Assembly: GCF_028583545.1 (NCBI RefSeq)
Contig: NZ_CP087106.1
Span: 2,424,501-2,488,500, forward strand
Direction: 5' to 3'
From: Methylobacterium sp. NMS14P
GTDB taxonomy: Bacteria > Pseudomonadota > Alphaproteobacteria > Rhizobiales > Beijerinckiaceae
DNA: 64,000 nucleotides
Shown here: positions 53,205 through 63,745 of the stretch, piece by piece
Layout: every line of letters starts with the position of its first letter
Position numbering within the stretch: the first letter of the stretch is position 1
The notes under the pieces: generated by a model
Told to the model about the DNA's origin: nothing
Seen by the model: the letters and a program-made list of their open reading frames with translations, nothing else
Databases searched by the model: none
Position numbers and translations under genes: made by a program

Positions 53205-54347
53205 TCACGGATCGACCGCCGATTCGCGCCCGTCCCGGGCACTCGACATCGGCAGAAGGATGCGGAACGCCGTGCGGCGCGGGGCGGGGTCGCACTCGAC
53301 GATCCCGCCGTGATCGCCGACGATCTTGGCCACCAAAGCAAGACCCAGGCCGGAGCCCTGCGCCTTGGTGGTGACGAACGGGTCGAACAGGTCGGGCAGC
53401 AGGTCGGCCGAGATGCCCGGGCCGTTGTCGCGCACCGCCACCTCGATCGGCAGGCTGACCCGCTCCCGGGAGCCCGGCACCTGCAGGCGCAGGCCGGTGC
53501 GGAAGGCGGTCGACAGGGTGATCTCGCCCTCGACCGCGTCCGGGCCGATCGCCTCGGCGGCGTTCTTCACGAGGTTCAGGATCACCTGGATCAGCTGGTC
53601 GCGGTTGCCCAGCACCGGCGGCAGCGACGGGTCGTAGGTCTCGATGAACCGGATGTGCCGCGCGAAGCCCGACTGCGCCGAGCGCTTCACCTGGTCGAGC
53701 ACCCCGTGGACGTTGACCGCGCCGCGATCCGAGGGGCGCTCGTCGCCGAACAGCTCCATGCGCTCGACGATGCGGACGATCCGGTCCGACTCGTCGCAGA
53801 TCAGGCGGGTGAGCAGCCGGTCCTCCTCGGCGCCGGTGCTCTCGAGGAGCTGCGCCGCGCCGCGGATGCCGGCGAGCGGGTTCTTGATCTCGTGGGCCAG
53901 CATCGCGCCGAGCGCCACCATCGAGCGCGCCGCGCCGCGATGGGTGAGCTGGCGGTTCATCTTGTCGGCGATGGTGCGCTCCTGGAGCATCATCACCACG
54001 GCGTCGCCGTCGTCGCCGAGCGGCGTCGCGAACACGTCGACGCTGCGCTCCAGGCCGAGGCGCGGCTGGGTCAGCTCGACCCGGTACTCGCTGACGCTGG
54101 CGCGGCGGCGCCGGACCTCGGCCACCAGCGCGATGATCGGCGAGGCGAACGGGATGATGTCGCGGAGCCGCCGGCGCTGCATCAGCCGCGCCGAGTAGTC
54201 GAAGAACGCCTCCGCGGCGTGGTTGCAGTGGAGGATCTGCTCGTCGGCGCCGATGGTCAGGACCGGCAGCGGCAGCGCGTTCAGCACGGCCTCGGCGGCG
54301 GTGTCGCGCCGGGTGCCGGGCTCGCGCGGGAGGGGCTCGTCGCTCAC
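53205..54347 (-). CDS. ntrB: Nitrogen-regulation sensor kinase NtrB
   Basis: 380 residues from a GTG that overlaps the dus stop (GTGA), with GGGAGG in front. A PAS domain (about 20-125) is followed by the histidine-box [18 protein letters not shown] and a HATPase ([28 protein letters not shown]). It has no membrane helices, as expected for NtrB. It phosphorylates NtrC depending on PII status. The order dus, ntrB, ntrC is the usual alphaproteobacterial nifR3 arrangement. Confidence 0.95.
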   Translation of the reverse strand: MSDEPLPREPGTRRDTAAEAVLNALPLPVLTIGADEQILHCNHAAEAFFDYSARLMQRRRLRDIIPFASPIIALVAEVRRRRASVSEYRVELTQPRLGLERSVDVFATPLGDDGDAVVMMLQERTIADKMNRQLTHRGAARSMVALGAMLAHEIKNPLAGIRGAAQLLESTGAEEDRLLTRLICDESDRIVRIVERMELFGDERPSDRGAVNVHGVLDQVKRSAQSGFARHIRFIETYDPSLPPVLGNRDQLIQVILNLVKNAAEAIGPDAVEGEITLSTAFRTGLRLQVPGSRERVSLPIEVAVRDNGPGISADLLPDLFDPFVTTKAQGSGLGLALVAKIVGDHGGIVECDPAPRRTAFRILLPMSSARDGRESAVDP

Positions 54348-55369
54348 GCGGCCTCCCGGACGGGGTTCGCCGCGCCCGCGAAGGCCCGGGCCAGCAGGGT
54401 CAGCGCGGTCTCCGGATTGGTGGTGGTGAGGAGGGTCGCGCGCTCCGCGGAACCGAGCGCGCCGCCGGTCTCCGCGTAGGCGGCGAGGTGCTTGCGCGCG
54501 TGGCGCACGCCCATGTCGCGACCGTAGAGCGACAGCAGCCCCGCGTAGTGCTCGGCGGCCAGGGCGGCCTGCTCGGCCCGGGACGGCTCCGCGGCCGGCC
54601 GGCCGGCGAGCGCGGCGGCGACCTGCCCGACCAGCCAGGGGCGGCCGGTCGCCGCGCGGCCGATCATGACCCCCGCGGCGCCCGAGGCGTCCAGGCAGGC
54701 GCGGGCGCTGGCGAGGTCGGTCACGTCGCCGTTGGCGATCACCGGGATCGACACCGCCGCGACGACGGCGCGGATCGCCGCCCAGTCGGCGCTGCCCTTG
54801 TAGAATTGCTGGCGGGTGCGTCCGTGGACCGTCACGGCGTTCAGGCCCAGGCGCTCGGCGCGGGCGGCGAGGTCGGCGGCGTTGCGGCTCGCGTCGTCCC
54901 AGCCGAGGCGCATCTTCACGGTCACCGGGACCGAGACCGCGCCCCGCACCGCGGCGAGCAGGCGCTCGGCGTGGTCGAGATCGCGCATCAGCGCAGAGCC
55001 CGACGCGATCCCGGTCACGATCTTGGCCGGGCAGCCCATGTTCACGTCGATCACGTGGGCGCCCCCGGCCTCCGCGAGGCGGGCGGCCTCCGCCATCGGG
55101 CCCGCCTCGCAGCCCGCGAGCTGGACGACGTGCAGATCGACGCCTGAACCCTCGGCGCGCAAAGTGGCCTCGCCGGATCCGCGGGTGAATTCCCGGGCCG
55201 CCACCATCTCGGAGATGACCGCGTCGGCGCCGCAGCGGCGGGCGACGCGGCGCATGTGCAGGTCGGTGACGCCCGAGAGCGGGGCGAGCAGGCAGAGCGG
55301 GGCGGGGTCTGCCCCTTCCGTCGTCGCTCCCGCGCGGCGCAGCGCGCTCAAATAATGGTCAGTCGTCAT
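54344..55369 (-). CDS. dusB: tRNA-dihydrouridine synthase (NifR3/DusB type)
   Basis: 341 residues from the ATG at 55369 (a TTG at 55381 is the alternative). [14 protein letters not shown] is the FMN-barrel start. Cys113 in [20 protein letters not shown] is the catalytic cysteine, and [24 protein letters not shown] and IPVIANGDV follow. It reduces uridines in the tRNA D-loop. It heads the dus-ntrB-ntrC operon and overlaps ntrB by four bases. Confidence 0.94.
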   Translation of the reverse strand: MTTDHYLSALRRAGATTEGADPAPLCLLAPLSGVTDLHMRRVARRCGADAVISEMVAAREFTRGSGEATLRAEGSGVDLHVVQLAGCEAGPMAEAARLAEAGGAHVIDVNMGCPAKIVTGIASGSALMRDLDHAERLLAAVRGAVSVPVTVKMRLGWDDASRNAADLAARAERLGLNAVTVHGRTRQQFYKGSADWAAIRAVVAAVSIPVIANGDVTDLASARACLDASGAAGVMIGRAATGRPWLVGQVAAALAGRPAAEPSRAEQAALAAEHYAGLLSLYGRDMGVRHARKHLAAYAETGGALGSAERATLLTTTNPETALTLLARAFAGAANPVREAA

Positions 55370-55540
55370 TCTGCACAACAATGAGGCAAGTCCGGTCCGC
55401 TGGCAAGCGGGACCGCGCGTTGATTTCGGGCCCTCCCCCGCTTAAACGACGGGCACCCTCGGCGGCAGGGTTACGGCGGCACTGCTGGCCCGCGCGCTGG
55501 CCGCCCCTCCGCCCCTCAGGACCTCACGAGTTCGTTGCCC

Positions 55541-56872
55541 ATGCCCGCCACCGGCACGCCAGCCACCGGACCCGCCAGCGCGGGAGCCGGCGTCGCCGCG
55601 GTGGTGGTCGCGGCCGGACGCGGCATCCGCATCGGCGGCGGCACCCCCAAGCAGTACCGCCGGGTCGGCGGGCAGGCGGTCCTGACGCGCACCCTGGCGG
55701 CGCTCGCGGCGGACGACGCGATAGCGCGGATCCAGCCGGTGATCGCGGCCGACGCGGCGGACTTCTTCCGGAGCTGCCTGGAGGAGCTCGCGCCGGCACT
55801 TCGCGCCAAGATCACCCCGCCGGTCGACGGCGGCGCGACGCGCCAGCTCTCCGTGCGCGCCGGTCTCGAGGCGCTGGCCGCCGGCGACGCGCCGGAGATC
55901 GTGCTCGTCCACGATGCCGCCCGCCCCTACGTGGATTCCGCGCTGATCGCTCGGGCGATCGCGGCCGGGCGCGACCACGGCGCGGCCGTTCCCGGCGTGC
56001 CGGTGACCGACACCGTCAAGCGCGTCGTCGACATCGCGCCCGGCATCGGCCGGGTGCACGAGACCCCGCCGCGGGAGCACCTGCGCGCGGTCCAGACCCC
56101 CCAGGCCTTCGCCTTCGGCCCGCTGCTCAAGGGCCACCGGGACGCCGCCGCGCAGGGCCTCGACGGCTTCACCGACGACGGCGCCCTCGCCGAATGGGCC
56201 GGCCTGCCGGTGGTGGTGTTCGCGGGCGACGTCGCCAACCGCAAGATCACCCAGCCCGCCGACCTGATCGAGGCGGACCGCGCCTTCGCGACCGAGACCA
56301 CCGAATTGCCAGCGCCGGGAGCCCGCGCCATGACCACCTACGTGACCCGCCTCGGCACCGGCTTCGACGTGCACGCCTTCACCACCGGCGACCATGTCTG
56401 GCTGGGCGGGGTGAAGATCCCCGCCGACCGCGGCGTGCTCGCCCATTCGGACGGCGACGTGGCGCTGCACGCCCTGACCGACGCTCTGCTCGGCGCCATC
56501 GCGGACGGCGATATCGGCACCCACTTCCCGCCCTCCGACGAGCGCTGGCGCGGCGCCGCCTCCGACCAGTTCCTGGCCCATGCCTGCGACCTGGTCCGCG
56601 CCCGCGGCGGCCGCATCGACCACCTCGACATCACGGTGCTCGCCGAGGCGCCGCGCATCGGCAAGCACCGCGAGGAGATCCGGGCGCGCATCGCCGCCAT
56701 CGCGGGCGTGCCGCTCTCGGCGGTCTCCATCAAGGCGACGACCACCGAGAAGCTCGGCTTCGTCGGGCGGGCGGAGGGTCTCGCCGCGCAGGCCGCCGCG
56801 ACGGTCCGGCTGCCCGAGGAGGACGGCCCCGCCCTCGACGCGCAGTCCGAGACCGCGATGCGGCAGGGCTGA
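55541..56872 (+). CDS. ispDF: Bifunctional IspD/IspF of the MEP isoprenoid pathway
   Basis: 443 residues from the ATG at 55541 (a TTG at 55535 precedes it). The first half (about 17-245) is the cytidylyltransferase, with [16 protein letters not shown] and [11 protein letters not shown]. The second half from about 264 is MECDP synthase, with [10 protein letters not shown] (metal ligands Asp276 and His278), [26 protein letters not shown] and [11 protein letters not shown]. Fusion of the two steps is common in Alphaproteobacteria. The reactions make CDP-ME and then MEcPP. It is divergent from dus. Confidence 0.96.
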   Translation: MPATGTPATGPASAGAGVAAVVVAAGRGIRIGGGTPKQYRRVGGQAVLTRTLAALAADDAIARIQPVIAADAADFFRSCLEELAPALRAKITPPVDGGATRQLSVRAGLEALAAGDAPEIVLVHDAARPYVDSALIARAIAAGRDHGAAVPGVPVTDTVKRVVDIAPGIGRVHETPPREHLRAVQTPQAFAFGPLLKGHRDAAAQGLDGFTDDGALAEWAGLPVVVFAGDVANRKITQPADLIEADRAFATETTELPAPGARAMTTYVTRLGTGFDVHAFTTGDHVWLGGVKIPADRGVLAHSDGDVALHALTDALLGAIADGDIGTHFPPSDERWRGAASDQFLAHACDLVRARGGRIDHLDITVLAEAPRIGKHREEIRARIAAIAGVPLSAVSIKATTTEKLGFVGRAEGLAAQAAATVRLPEEDGPALDAQSETAMRQG

Positions 56873-56962
56873 GCGGTTTCGGGGCGAGCGCGGTCGGAGC
56901 AGGGGCGACCGGCCCCACCGTCGCGGGCTCGCCGATCAGCGCGGTTTCAGGACCGGGCGCGG

Positions 56963-57118
56963 GTCCCCTCTTCCGCACGGGAGAGGTCTGCTCTCGCAGA
57001 GGCGGGTGAGGGATCCCCGCCCTCCCGAGCGGATGCCCCGCGCACGCGCGTCGACGGCGTCCTCGATCCTGACGCTTCTCGTCCCTCACCCCGACCCTCT
57101 CCCGCACGGGAGAGGGGG
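56963..57118. repeat. Palindromic repeat, family 3, filling the ispDF 3' gap
   Basis: Two short hairpins at the ends, CCTCTTCCG-CA-CGGGAGAGG (56967-56986) and CCCTCTCCCG-CA-CGGGAGAGGG (57095-57116). The inner sequences GGTGAGGGA and TCCCTCACC are also inverted, so the whole piece can fold back. It lies between the convergent ends of ispDF and the MAPEG gene in a 343-bp gene-free stretch; nothing else is seen there. Confidence 0.65.
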
Positions 57119-57215
57119 CGCGTCGCGCTCAGGCCTCGGCGTCGGTCTCTGCCGGAGTAGTGTGCGTACCGTGGCCCGTTCGGGCGATCGGGCCCACGAC
57201 CGGCCGCGGTGCTGA

Positions 57216-57614
57216 TCAGGCCACCCGCACCAGCAGCGCGATCGCCGCGACGCCCATGGTCGCCATCGTCAGCAGGATGCCGCCGCCCCGGCAGGCGAAC
57301 TGGCGCGGCGAGTTCGGGGGGGCGAACATCCCGATCGGGTGCAGGATCCGGGCGACCAGCAGGGCGATCAGCAGGGCTCGGACCAGCCCGTGACTGCCGC
57401 CGCTCGCCTCGAGCAGGCCGATGACGATCAGGGCGAGCGGGACGTATTCCGCGAAATTGGCGTGCGAGCGCACGCGCTTGAGCACCGTGTCGTCGCCGCC
57501 GTCGCCGAACAGAACGTTCTCGGAGACCCGGCTCGCGATCACCCATCCCGAGAGGCCCAGATACACGAGGGCGAGCAGCCCGGCATAGAAGGCCGTGGTC
57601 GCGGGGAAGATCAT
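57216..57614 (-). CDS. MAPEG family membrane protein
   Basis: 132 residues from the ATG at 57614, with GGAGA in front (a longer frame to 57674 is less likely). There are four membrane helices; RVRSHANFAEYVPLALIVIGLLE is the MAPEG signature near the second helix. The last part has ILHPIGMF. Characterised family members handle glutathione or eicosanoids in membranes; bacterial members are mostly uncharacterised. It is divergent from the CinA-like gene. Confidence 0.9.
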   Translation of the reverse strand: MIFPATTAFYAGLLALVYLGLSGWVIASRVSENVLFGDGGDDTVLKRVRSHANFAEYVPLALIVIGLLEASGGSHGLVRALLIALLVARILHPIGMFAPPNSPRQFACRGGGILLTMATMGVAAIALLVRVA

Positions 57615-57717
57615 GGAATGGGTGTCTCCGATCGGCGGCCGCCGGTCCTTGAGCCGGGCTCGGCCTTGCGTCACAACATGAGATAGGGCGCCGCCGCCCG
57701 AGGGGAGCCCGTTCGCG

Positions 57718-58215
57718 ATGGTCGACGACGCAGAGCTTCTCGCCCGGGCCGAGGCGCTGGTGGCCGCCTACGCGGCGGACGGGCGCACCGTCGCCACCGC
57801 CGAATCCTGCACGGGCGGCCTCGTGGCCGGGCTGCTCACCGCGGTGCCGGGCTCGTCGGCCGTCCTGGAGCGCGGCTTCGTCACCTACTCGAACGAGGCG
57901 AAGGCCGAGGCGATCGGCGTGCCCATGGACCTGATCGGCCGGCACGGCGCGGTCAGCGAGGCCGTGGCCCGGGCGATGGCCGTCGGGGCGCTGGCCGCGT
58001 CGCGGGCCTCCGTCGCGGTGGCGATCACCGGCATTGCCGGCCCCGGGGGCGGGAGCGCCGAGAAGCCGGTCGGGCTGGTGCATTTCGGCCTCGGCCAGCG
58101 GGACGGCGAGACGCGTCACCTGGAGCGGCGCTACGGTGATCTCGGGCGCGCGGGCATCCGCCGCGCCGCCGTGGCCGACGCGCTCGGCCTCTTGGAGGAC
58201 GCCCTCGGCGACTGA
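57718..58215 (+). CDS. pncC: CinA C-terminal-type nicotinamide-nucleotide amidase
   Basis: 165 residues of the PncC amidase domain only, with no N-terminal CinA domain. TVATAESCTGGLVAGLLTAVPG holds the catalytic Ser, and FVTYSNEAK and VAITGIAGPGGGSAEKPVGLV are family motifs. It deamidates nicotinamide mononucleotide to the nicotinate form in pyridine nucleotide recycling, consistent with pncB elsewhere in the window. The FAD monooxygenase gene follows after 23 bp. Confidence 0.92.
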   Translation: MVDDAELLARAEALVAAYAADGRTVATAESCTGGLVAGLLTAVPGSSAVLERGFVTYSNEAKAEAIGVPMDLIGRHGAVSEAVARAMAVGALAASRASVAVAITGIAGPGGGSAEKPVGLVHFGLGQRDGETRHLERRYGDLGRAGIRRAAVADALGLLEDALGD

Positions 58216-58238
58216 TCACGGTACGGGAAGGACGGCCC

Positions 58239-59456
58239 ATGGATACGGTGACGACCCGCCTCTGCATCGTCGGCGGAGGCCCCGCCGGGATGATGGCCGG
58301 ACTGCTGTTCGCCCGCGCGGGCATCGACGTCACCGTGCTGGAGAAGCACGCGGACTTCCTCCGCGATTTCCGCGGCGACACCATCCACCCCTCCACCCTC
58401 GACCTGATGGACGAGCTGGGCTTCACCGAGCGCTTCCGCGCCCTCCCCCAGCGGCGCGTCGAGAACTTCTCCGGCGTCGTCGACGGGCGCAGCTACCGGG
58501 TCGCCGATTTCAGCCGGCTGCCGACCCGGAACCGCTTCCTGTCCTTCATGCCGCAATGGGACTTCCTGGATTTCCTGGCCGGCGAGGCCGCCCGCTACCC
58601 GGCGTTCCGCCTGATCCGCCGCACCGAGGCGCAGGACCTGATCGAGGCGGAGGGCCGCATCGTGGGCGCGCGCGCCGCCGGGCCGGACGGTCCGGTCGAG
58701 ATCCGGTCCGATCTCGTGCTCTGCGCGGATGGCCGTCACTCGCGGATGCGCGCGCAGGCGGGTTTCGCGCCTCGGGCCTTCGGCGCGCCGATCGACGTGC
58801 TCTGGTTCCGCCTGCCGCGCCGGGACGGCGACCCGGAGGCGGCGGCCGGGCGGTTCGGACCGGGACGGATCCTCATCACCCTCGACCGGGGCGACACGTG
58901 GCAATGCGCCTACGTGGTGCCGAAGGGCGGCGACGCCGCGCTCCGGGCGAAGGGCCTGCCGGCCTTCCGCGCGGCGGTGGCGCAGATCGCCCCGTTCCTG
59001 GCCGACCGCGCCGAGGCCATCGCCGACTGGGACGACGTCAAGCTCCTGACCGTGACGGTCGACCGGCTCGACCGCTGGCACCGCCCGGGCCTGCTCTGCA
59101 TCGGCGACGCCGCGCACGCCATGTCGCCGGTGGGCGGCGTCGGGATCAACCTCGCGATCCAGGACGCGGTGGCGGCGGCCAATCTCCTGGCCGAGCCCCT
59201 GCGGGCGGGTCGCCTCGCGGAGGCCGACCTCGCCCGGGTCCAGGCTCGGCGGATGTTCCCGGTGCGGGCGACGCAGGCGCTGCAGCGCGTGATCCAGTCC
59301 CGCGTGATCGCCGCGTCGCTGGCGGCCGACGCGCCGTTCCGGGCGCCGCTGGCGCTACGCCTCCTCGACGCCCTGCCGCGGCTTCAGGTCCTGCCGGCGC
59401 GGATGATCGGGATGGGCGTGCGGCCCGAGCACGTGCGCGTGCCGGCGCGGGCCTGA
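58239..59456 (+). CDS. FAD-dependent monooxygenase (PHBH/UbiH-like)
   Basis: 405 residues with GGGAAGGA before the ATG. The Rossmann motif LCIVGGGPAGMMAGLLFARAG, the DG motif region LVLCADGRHSRMRAQAG and the third motif CIGDAAHAMSPVGGVGINLAIQDA are those of group A flavoprotein hydroxylases. The aromatic or quinone substrate cannot be told. It lies 23 bp downstream of pncC and may be co-transcribed. A palindromic repeat follows. Confidence 0.9.
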   Translation: MDTVTTRLCIVGGGPAGMMAGLLFARAGIDVTVLEKHADFLRDFRGDTIHPSTLDLMDELGFTERFRALPQRRVENFSGVVDGRSYRVADFSRLPTRNRFLSFMPQWDFLDFLAGEAARYPAFRLIRRTEAQDLIEAEGRIVGARAAGPDGPVEIRSDLVLCADGRHSRMRAQAGFAPRAFGAPIDVLWFRLPRRDGDPEAAAGRFGPGRILITLDRGDTWQCAYVVPKGGDAALRAKGLPAFRAAVAQIAPFLADRAEAIADWDDVKLLTVTVDRLDRWHRPGLLCIGDAAHAMSPVGGVGINLAIQDAVAAANLLAEPLRAGRLAEADLARVQARRMFPVRATQALQRVIQSRVIAASLAADAPFRAPLALRLLDALPRLQVLPARMIGMGVRPEHVRVPARA

Positions 59457-59471
59457 CGCCGTCTCTGCGCG

Positions 59472-59565
59472 CCGTCTCTGCGAGCGCAGCGAAGCGATCC
59501 AGGGCAACGACACATTCGGAGGCGTCCCGCTTCCCTGGGTCGCCTCGCTGCGGTCGCGATGACGC
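59472..59565. repeat. Dispersed palindromic repeat, family 1, copy E
   Basis: Arms CCGTCTCTGCGAGCGCAGCG and, from the other end, TCATCGCGACCGCAGCGAGG, about 94 bp. It lies between the convergent ends of the monooxygenase and coq10-like genes, reaching within three bases of the coq10-like stop. This is the fifth copy in 64 kb. Confidence 0.8.
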
Positions 59566-59567
59566 GG

Positions 59568-60026
59568 CTACGCCCGCGCCCCGTACATCCGGTTCGCCCG
59601 GCCCTCGAAGGCATCGGTGAACTTGCGGAAGGCGCGGTCGAACATCGTGCCCATGAGGAGCCCCAGGGTGCGGCTCTTGAACTCGTAGGTGATGAAGAAG
59701 TCGACGTTGCAGCCGCCGTCGGGACTGTCCTTGAACAGCCAGCGGTTCTCCAGGTGCCGGAACGGGCCGTCGATGTACTCGGCGACGATCTTGAGGTTCG
59801 CCGGATCGAGGGTGACGCGGGTGGTGAAGCGCTCGCGGATCGCCTTGTAGCCCACGCCCATCTCGGCGATCAGGACTTGCCCGCCCTCGGGCATGTCCTG
59901 CCGGCGGATCACCCGCAGGGATTCGCAGAGCGGCAGGAACTCGGGATAGCGCTCCACGTCGGCGACGAGGTCGTACATCTGCTGCGGCGTGTGCTTCACC
60001 GCGCGGGTGACCCGGAAGGACGGCAT
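59568..60026 (-). CDS. Coq10/RatA-type SRPBCC lipid-binding protein
   Basis: 152 residues with the START-like barrel. FRVTRAVKHTPQQMYDLVADVERYPEFLPLCESLRV is the usual family opening, and FFITYEFKSRTLGLLMGTMFDRAF closes it. Bacterial members are annotated as Coq10-like ubiquinone-binding or RatA. Association with ubiquinone use is more plausible here than a toxin role. It lies 15 bases after lipA on the same strand, so the two likely share an operon. Confidence 0.9.
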   Translation of the reverse strand: MPSFRVTRAVKHTPQQMYDLVADVERYPEFLPLCESLRVIRRQDMPEGGQVLIAEMGVGYKAIRERFTTRVTLDPANLKIVAEYIDGPFRHLENRWLFKDSPDGGCNVDFFITYEFKSRTLGLLMGTMFDRAFRKFTDAFEGRANRMYGARA

Positions 60027-60041
60027 GGTCTTCGGATATCC

Positions 60042-61025
60042 TCAGGCCGAGAGCGCGGGCGACAGTTTGGCCAGACGCGCCGTCTGCAAACGCGCGAAAT
60101 CCTCGCCCGCATGGTGCGACGAGCGCGTGAGCGGCGTGGCCGAGACCAGCAGGAAGCCCTTGGCGTAGGCGGTGGTCTCGTAGGCCTTGAACTCGTCGGG
60201 GGGGACGAAGCGCACGACCTCGTGGTGCTTCTTCGACGGCTGCAGGTACTGGCCGATCGTCAGGAAGTCGACGTCGGCCGAGCGCAGGTCGTCCATGAGC
60301 TGGAGCACCTCGTTCCGCTCCTCGCCGAGCCCGACCATGATGCCGGACTTGGTGAAGATCGTCGGGTCGAGCTCCTTCACCCGCTGCAGCAGCCGCACCG
60401 AGTGGAAGTAGCGGGCCCCGGGCCGCACCGTGAGGTACTTGGCCGGCACGGTCTCCAGGTTGTGGTTGAACACGTCGGGCTTGGCGGCGACCACGACCTC
60501 GAGGGCCCCGTCCTTGCGCAGGAAATCGGGCGTCAGAATCTCGACCGTCGTGCCGGGACTCGCCCGCCGGATGGCCGCGATGGTGCGGGCGAAGTGCTGG
60601 GCGCCGCCGTCCTTCAGGTCGTCCCGGTCCACCGAGGTGATCACCACGTGGTGCAGGCCGAGCTTGGCCACCGAATCGGCGATCTTGTCCGGCTCGCCCA
60701 GGTCGAGGGCGTCGGGCAGGCCGGTGCGCACGTTGCAGAAGGCGCAGGCCCGCGTGCAGGTGTCGCCCATGATCATGAAGGTGGCGTGCCGCTTCTCCCA
60801 GCACTCGCCGATATTCGGGCAGCCCGCCTCCTCGCAGACCGTGACGAGCCCGTGCTCGCGCACGATCTTCTGCGTCTCGGACCAGGCCCTGGAGCCGGGC
60901 GCCTTCACGCGGATCCAGTCCGGCTTCTTGGCCTGGACGGGCTGGTCGGGCCGGTGCGCCTTCTCGGGGTGGCGCAGGCGGACCGGCCGCGGATCGTTCT
61001 TCAGGGTGTCGAGGACGACGGCCAT
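60042..61025 (-). CDS. lipA: Lipoyl synthase
   Basis: Inserts two sulfurs into octanoyl groups bound to the lipoyl domains of dehydrogenase complexes. 327 residues from the ATG at 61025. The auxiliary cluster cysteines are Cys64, Cys69 and Cys75 ([13 protein letters not shown]). The radical SAM cluster is Cys90, Cys94 and Cys97 (CTRACAFC). [10 protein letters not shown] and the C-terminal [10 protein letters not shown] are family signatures. The coq10-like gene follows. Confidence 0.97.
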   Translation of the reverse strand: MAVVLDTLKNDPRPVRLRHPEKAHRPDQPVQAKKPDWIRVKAPGSRAWSETQKIVREHGLVTVCEEAGCPNIGECWEKRHATFMIMGDTCTRACAFCNVRTGLPDALDLGEPDKIADSVAKLGLHHVVITSVDRDDLKDGGAQHFARTIAAIRRASPGTTVEILTPDFLRKDGALEVVVAAKPDVFNHNLETVPAKYLTVRPGARYFHSVRLLQRVKELDPTIFTKSGIMVGLGEERNEVLQLMDDLRSADVDFLTIGQYLQPSKKHHEVVRFVPPDEFKAYETTAYAKGFLLVSATPLTRSSHHAGEDFARLQTARLAKLSPALSA

Positions 61026-61159
61026 GGGTCGGGGGCACACCGCGGGGAAGCGCCCCAGGGGCGCGGTCGGGATCGCCCTGACTTAAGGCCCAAGGCCGCG
61101 CGCCGCAAACCGCCGCGACGCCGGGCCGCCCCGCGGCGGTTGAGGGTGCGGCCGTTCCG

Positions 61160-61891
61160 TCAGATCCCGAGGGCCCGGACGAACAGCCCGGCCAGCACCG
61201 CCCCGACCAGGGGCGCGGCCACCGGGATCAGCGCGTAGCCCCAGTCGGAGCTGCCCTTGCCGGCGATCGGCAGCACCGCGTGGGCCACGCGCGGCCCGAG
61301 GTCGCGGGCCGGGTTGATGGCGTAGCCGGTGGTCCCGCCGAGGGACAGGCCGATGCCCCAGACCAGCATGCCGACCATGTAGGGCGCGACGGCCCGCGGG
61401 ATCGCGCCGGCCGTGCCCAGCGTGGTGGTCACGAGGGCGGAGATCGTCAGGATCAGGAAGAAGGTCGCGATGATCTCGGAGAGCCAGTTGGCCTTCGCGT
61501 CCCGGATCGCCGGGCCGGTGCAGAAGCAGGCGAGCTTGAGGCCGGGATCCTGGGTCGCGCCCCAGTGCGGCAGGTAGTGGAGCCAGACGATCACGGCGCC
61601 CACGAAGGCGCCGAGCATCTGGGCCGGGATGTAGACGGGGATCTTGCTGAAATCGCCGGAGCTGACCGCGCCCGCCACGGTGACGGCCGGGTTGATGTGG
61701 GCGTCGGCGCTGCCGGTGGCGTTGGCCACGAAGACGCCCGCGAGGACCGCGAAGGCCCAGCCCGCCGTGATGGCGATCCAGCCGGCATTCTCGCCCTTGG
61801 AATGCTTGAGCAGGGCGCCGGCCACGACGCCGTCGCCGAGCACGATCAAGGTCATGGTGCCCAGGAATTCGCCCAGGAAGGGTGATGTCAT
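61160..61891 (-). CDS. glpF: Glycerol facilitator-type aquaporin
   Basis: 243 residues from the ATG at 61891, with GGGGGAG in front. Six helices and two half-helix NPA motifs: NPA at 67-69 (HINPAVTVAG) and NPARD at 193-197 (AINPARDLGPR). The Asp after the second NPA motif is the mark of glycerol-conducting aquaglyceroporins. It lies downstream of glpK with a palindromic repeat between, and should bring in glycerol for GlpK. Confidence 0.93.
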   Translation of the reverse strand: MTSPFLGEFLGTMTLIVLGDGVVAGALLKHSKGENAGWIAITAGWAFAVLAGVFVANATGSADAHINPAVTVAGAVSSGDFSKIPVYIPAQMLGAFVGAVIVWLHYLPHWGATQDPGLKLACFCTGPAIRDAKANWLSEIIATFFLILTISALVTTTLGTAGAIPRAVAPYMVGMLVWGIGLSLGGTTGYAINPARDLGPRVAHAVLPIAGKGSSDWGYALIPVAAPLVGAVLAGLFVRALGI

Positions 61892-62000
61892 GGTGTCGTC
61901 TCCCCCGTTCGCTGCTTTTTTGTGAGCGCTGAAAGCTTGTGCGAGCGTGTGATCGCCGGAGGCGGTCACCGATGCTTGTGCGGATCCTATCCGCCTGCCT

Positions 62001-62108
62001 CATCCTGAGGTGCCGGCGTGCGGCGGGGGCCTCGAAGGCGGCCTTCGGGGATCGCGCGGCCGGCTGGACCCCGCCTTCGAGGGCCGCCTCGCGGTCACCT
62101 CAGGATGC
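62001..62108. repeat. Palindromic repeat, family 2 (full copy) between glpK and glpF
   Basis: Left arm CATCCTGAGGTGCC and, from the other end, CATCCTGAGGTGAC, with GGGGCCTCGAAGGC-like inner arms. The piece is about 108 bp and can fold as one long stem. The half copy at 4500 matches one arm. Its position between glpK and glpF means it would be transcribed in a glpK-glpF message and could cut glpF expression. Confidence 0.75.
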
Positions 62109-62184
62109 GGGCGCGGATGGGATCGAACGGGCCAGGACGGGCCCGGGCCCGCACGCCGCGCGGGCGGACCCGACGGTCCTCCGC

Positions 62185-63690
62185 TCAATCCTCGTCGGTC
62201 TTCCAGTCGAAGGAGCGCTGCACCGCCCGGCTCCAGGCGGCGGCGATCTTCTCGCGCTGCCCGGCATCCATCTTCGGCGTCCAGCGCTTGTCGACGCCCC
62301 AGTTGCGCTTGAGGTCGTCGAGGCCCTTCCAGTAGCCGACCGCCAGACCGGCCGCGTAGGCGGCGCCGAGCGCGGTCGTCTCGGCCACCTTCGGGCGCAC
62401 CACCGGCACGTCGAGCAGGTCGGACTGGAACTGCATGAGCGTGGTGTTGGCGACCATGCCGCCGTCGGCCCGCAGCTCCTTAACGGGGATGCCGGAATCC
62501 TTGGCCATGGCCTGCAGCACCTCGCGGGTCTGGAAGGCGGTCGCCTCCAGCACCGAGCGGGCGATGTGGCCGCGGTTGACGTAGCGGGTCAGGCCGATGA
62601 TCAGGCCGCGGGCGCCCTCGTTCCAGTGCGGCGCGTAGAGGCCCGAGAAGGCCGGCACGAAGTAGACGCCGCCGTTGTCCTCGACCGTCGTGGCGAGCGT
62701 CTCGACCTCGGCGGAATCCTTGATCATGTGCAGGTTGTCGCGCAGCCACTGCACCAGGGCGCCGGTGATGGCGATCGAGCCCTCCAGCGCGTAGGCCGGC
62801 TTCTGGCCGTCGAGGCGGTAGGCCAGCGTGGTGACGAGGCCGGCCTTCGACGGGACCGGCTCCTCGCCGGTGTTCATCAGCGCGAAGCAGCCGGTGCCGT
62901 AGGTGTTCTTGGCCTCGCCGGGGCTGAAGCAGGTCTGGCCGAACAGCGCTGCCTGCTGGTCGCCCAGGATGCCGGCGATCGGCACGCCCGCGAACGGCGC
63001 CCTGGTCTCGCCGTAGACCTCGCTCGACGAGACGATCTTCGGCAGCATCGCCCGCGGGATGCCGAAGGTCGTCAGCATGCCGTCGTCCCAGTCGAGGGTC
63101 TTCAGCGACATGAGCTGCGTGCGGCTGGCGTTGGTCACGTCGGTGACGTGGAGGCCGCCCGCGGTGCCGCCGGTCAGGTTCCAGACGAGCCACGTGTCGA
63201 TGTTGCCGAACAGCACGTCGCCGGCCTCGGCCTTCTCGCGGGCGCCCTCGACGTGGTCGAGCAGCCAGCGGAGCTTGAGACCCGAGAAATAGCTCGCCAG
63301 CGGCAGCCCGGTGAGGTCGCGGAACCGGTCGCGGCCGCCGTCGCGGGCGAACTCGCCCACCAGCCGGTCGTTGCGGGTGTCCTGCCAGACCAGGGCGTTG
63401 TGCAGGGGCTTGCCGGTCGTCCGGTCCCAGATCAGCGTGGTCTCGCGCTGGTTGGTGATGCCGACCGCCGCGAGATCGGAGGGCTGGAGCCCGCCCTTCT
63501 CGAGCGCCTCGCGCATCACGCCCTGCGTCTTCGTCCAGATCTCCGTGGCGTCGTGCTCGACATGGCCGGGGGCCGGGTAGATCTGCGCGTGCTCGGCCTG
63601 GGCGAGCGCGATGACGCTGCCCTCCCGGTCGAACACGATGAAGCGGCTGCTGGTTGTGCCCTGGTCGATGGCCCCGACGTAACGGCTCAT
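62185..63690 (-). CDS. glpK: Glycerol kinase
   Basis: Phosphorylates glycerol to glycerol 3-phosphate. 501 residues, with GGGGAGGGAA before the ATG. The FGGY fold begins [18 protein letters not shown]. Other motifs: [87 protein letters not shown] and the distal [21 protein letters not shown]. It lies 55 bp after glpD and upstream of glpF, in one glycerol-use unit. Confidence 0.97.
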   Translation of the reverse strand: MSRYVGAIDQGTTSSRFIVFDREGSVIALAQAEHAQIYPAPGHVEHDATEIWTKTQGVMREALEKGGLQPSDLAAVGITNQRETTLIWDRTTGKPLHNALVWQDTRNDRLVGEFARDGGRDRFRDLTGLPLASYFSGLKLRWLLDHVEGAREKAEAGDVLFGNIDTWLVWNLTGGTAGGLHVTDVTNASRTQLMSLKTLDWDDGMLTTFGIPRAMLPKIVSSSEVYGETRAPFAGVPIAGILGDQQAALFGQTCFSPGEAKNTYGTGCFALMNTGEEPVPSKAGLVTTLAYRLDGQKPAYALEGSIAITGALVQWLRDNLHMIKDSAEVETLATTVEDNGGVYFVPAFSGLYAPHWNEGARGLIIGLTRYVNRGHIARSVLEATAFQTREVLQAMAKDSGIPVKELRADGGMVANTTLMQFQSDLLDVPVVRPKVAETTALGAAYAAGLAVGYWKGLDDLKRNWGVDKRWTPKMDAGQREKIAAAWSRAVQRSFDWKTDED

Positions 63691-63745
63691 CGTTCCCTCC
63701 CCTATCAGGCCCGACCGGTCTGCCGCCGGATCGGGTTCGAAAACG

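Noticed and set aside
59568..60026. RatA toxin of a toxin-antitoxin pair
   Set aside because: The antitoxin partner gene (RatB/YfjF type) is absent and the neighbour is lipA; a Coq10-like role is more plausible.
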